Assembly (NCBI GenBank): GCA_030607895.1
Contig: JAUWJC010000154.1
Coordinates: forward strand, 1 to 8,522
Source: Pirellulales bacterium
Lineage (GTDB): Bacteria; Planctomycetota; Planctomycetia; Pirellulales; Thermoguttaceae
Direction of reading: 5' to 3'
Length of the DNA stretch: 8,522 nt
Position 1 is the first letter of the stretch; each line of letters begins with the position of its first letter. The position numbers were made by a program, and so were the translations under genes. The notes below the pieces were generated by a model. It worked only from the letters and a program-made list of their open reading frames with translations. It had not been told where the DNA came from and did not search any database. Shown here piece after piece: positions 8,502 to 8,522 of the stretch.

Positions 8502-8522
8502 GTGACAGTTGCGAAGCCGCAA

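Larger units (their letters stand above)
8246..8522. repeat. 277-bp near-perfect inverted repeat running to the window edge
   Basis: Arms 8246-8377 and 8391-8522 are each 132 bp and complementary with one mismatch (T at 8370 facing T at 8398). The centre is a 13-nt loop, TTTTTCCGGCTCC (8378-8390). The right arm reaches the last base, so the repeat may continue. It contains nested palindromes: a CTCGCTCCCAAACT hairpin in each arm and a central hairpin whose arms begin with ACTGGGTGGCACGTCCCTGA. The explanations are a real large palindrome built of REP-like units, or a fold-back produced in amplification or assembly. No gene lies in it. Confidence 0.9.

Noticed and set aside
8246..8522. Insertion sequence ends or CRISPR-like repeats
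   Set aside because: There is no transposase, no regular spacer pattern and only two mirrored copies; a palindrome describes it better.

Overview
The window is GC-rich bacterial DNA that looks planctomycete-like. The signs are the style of the RND pump with its extra periplasmic segment, a large low-complexity secreted orphan protein, and gaps crowded with heptad arrays and short palindromes. This assignment is inference from style; no marker gene is present. I see no rRNA, tRNA, CRISPR array or transposase gene.

Layout. (a) Positions 3-518 (+) hold the 3' end of an RND periplasmic adaptor (HlyD/AcrA-type) gene that begins before the window. (b) A head-to-head pair of 7-bp repeat arrays (471-571) supplies the last codons of the adaptor and most of the gap to the next gene. 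(c) 605-3988 (+) is a complete RND inner-membrane pump, so (a) and (c) form an efflux operon whose outer-membrane component is not in view. (d) After a 94-bp gap with a good sigma70-type promoter and a Shine-Dalgarno site, 4083-5084 (+) encodes a protein resembling zinc-dependent phospholipase C, without a signal peptide. (e) A 55-bp convergent junction carries a second, unrelated 7-bp repeat array (5101-5132). (f) 5140-7782 (-) encodes an 880-residue membrane-anchored or exported protein of unknown function. An 81-bp palindromic element lies inside its reading frame, occupying exactly 27 codons. (g) 7783-8522 is about 740 bp of apparently non-coding DNA. It is the leader of (f) followed by a dense set of palindromes, ending in a near-perfect 277-bp inverted repeat that runs to the last base.

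The pump and adaptor act together, driving proton-coupled export across the envelope. The phospholipase-like gene probably has its own promoter, and the minus-strand gene is a separate unit. The most unusual content is the repeat architecture: two heptad families, one in-frame palindrome with a three-hairpin head, two families of CCCAA-type palindromes, a long multi-stem structure at 8051-8153, and the terminal giant palindrome, which may be real or an assembly fold-back.
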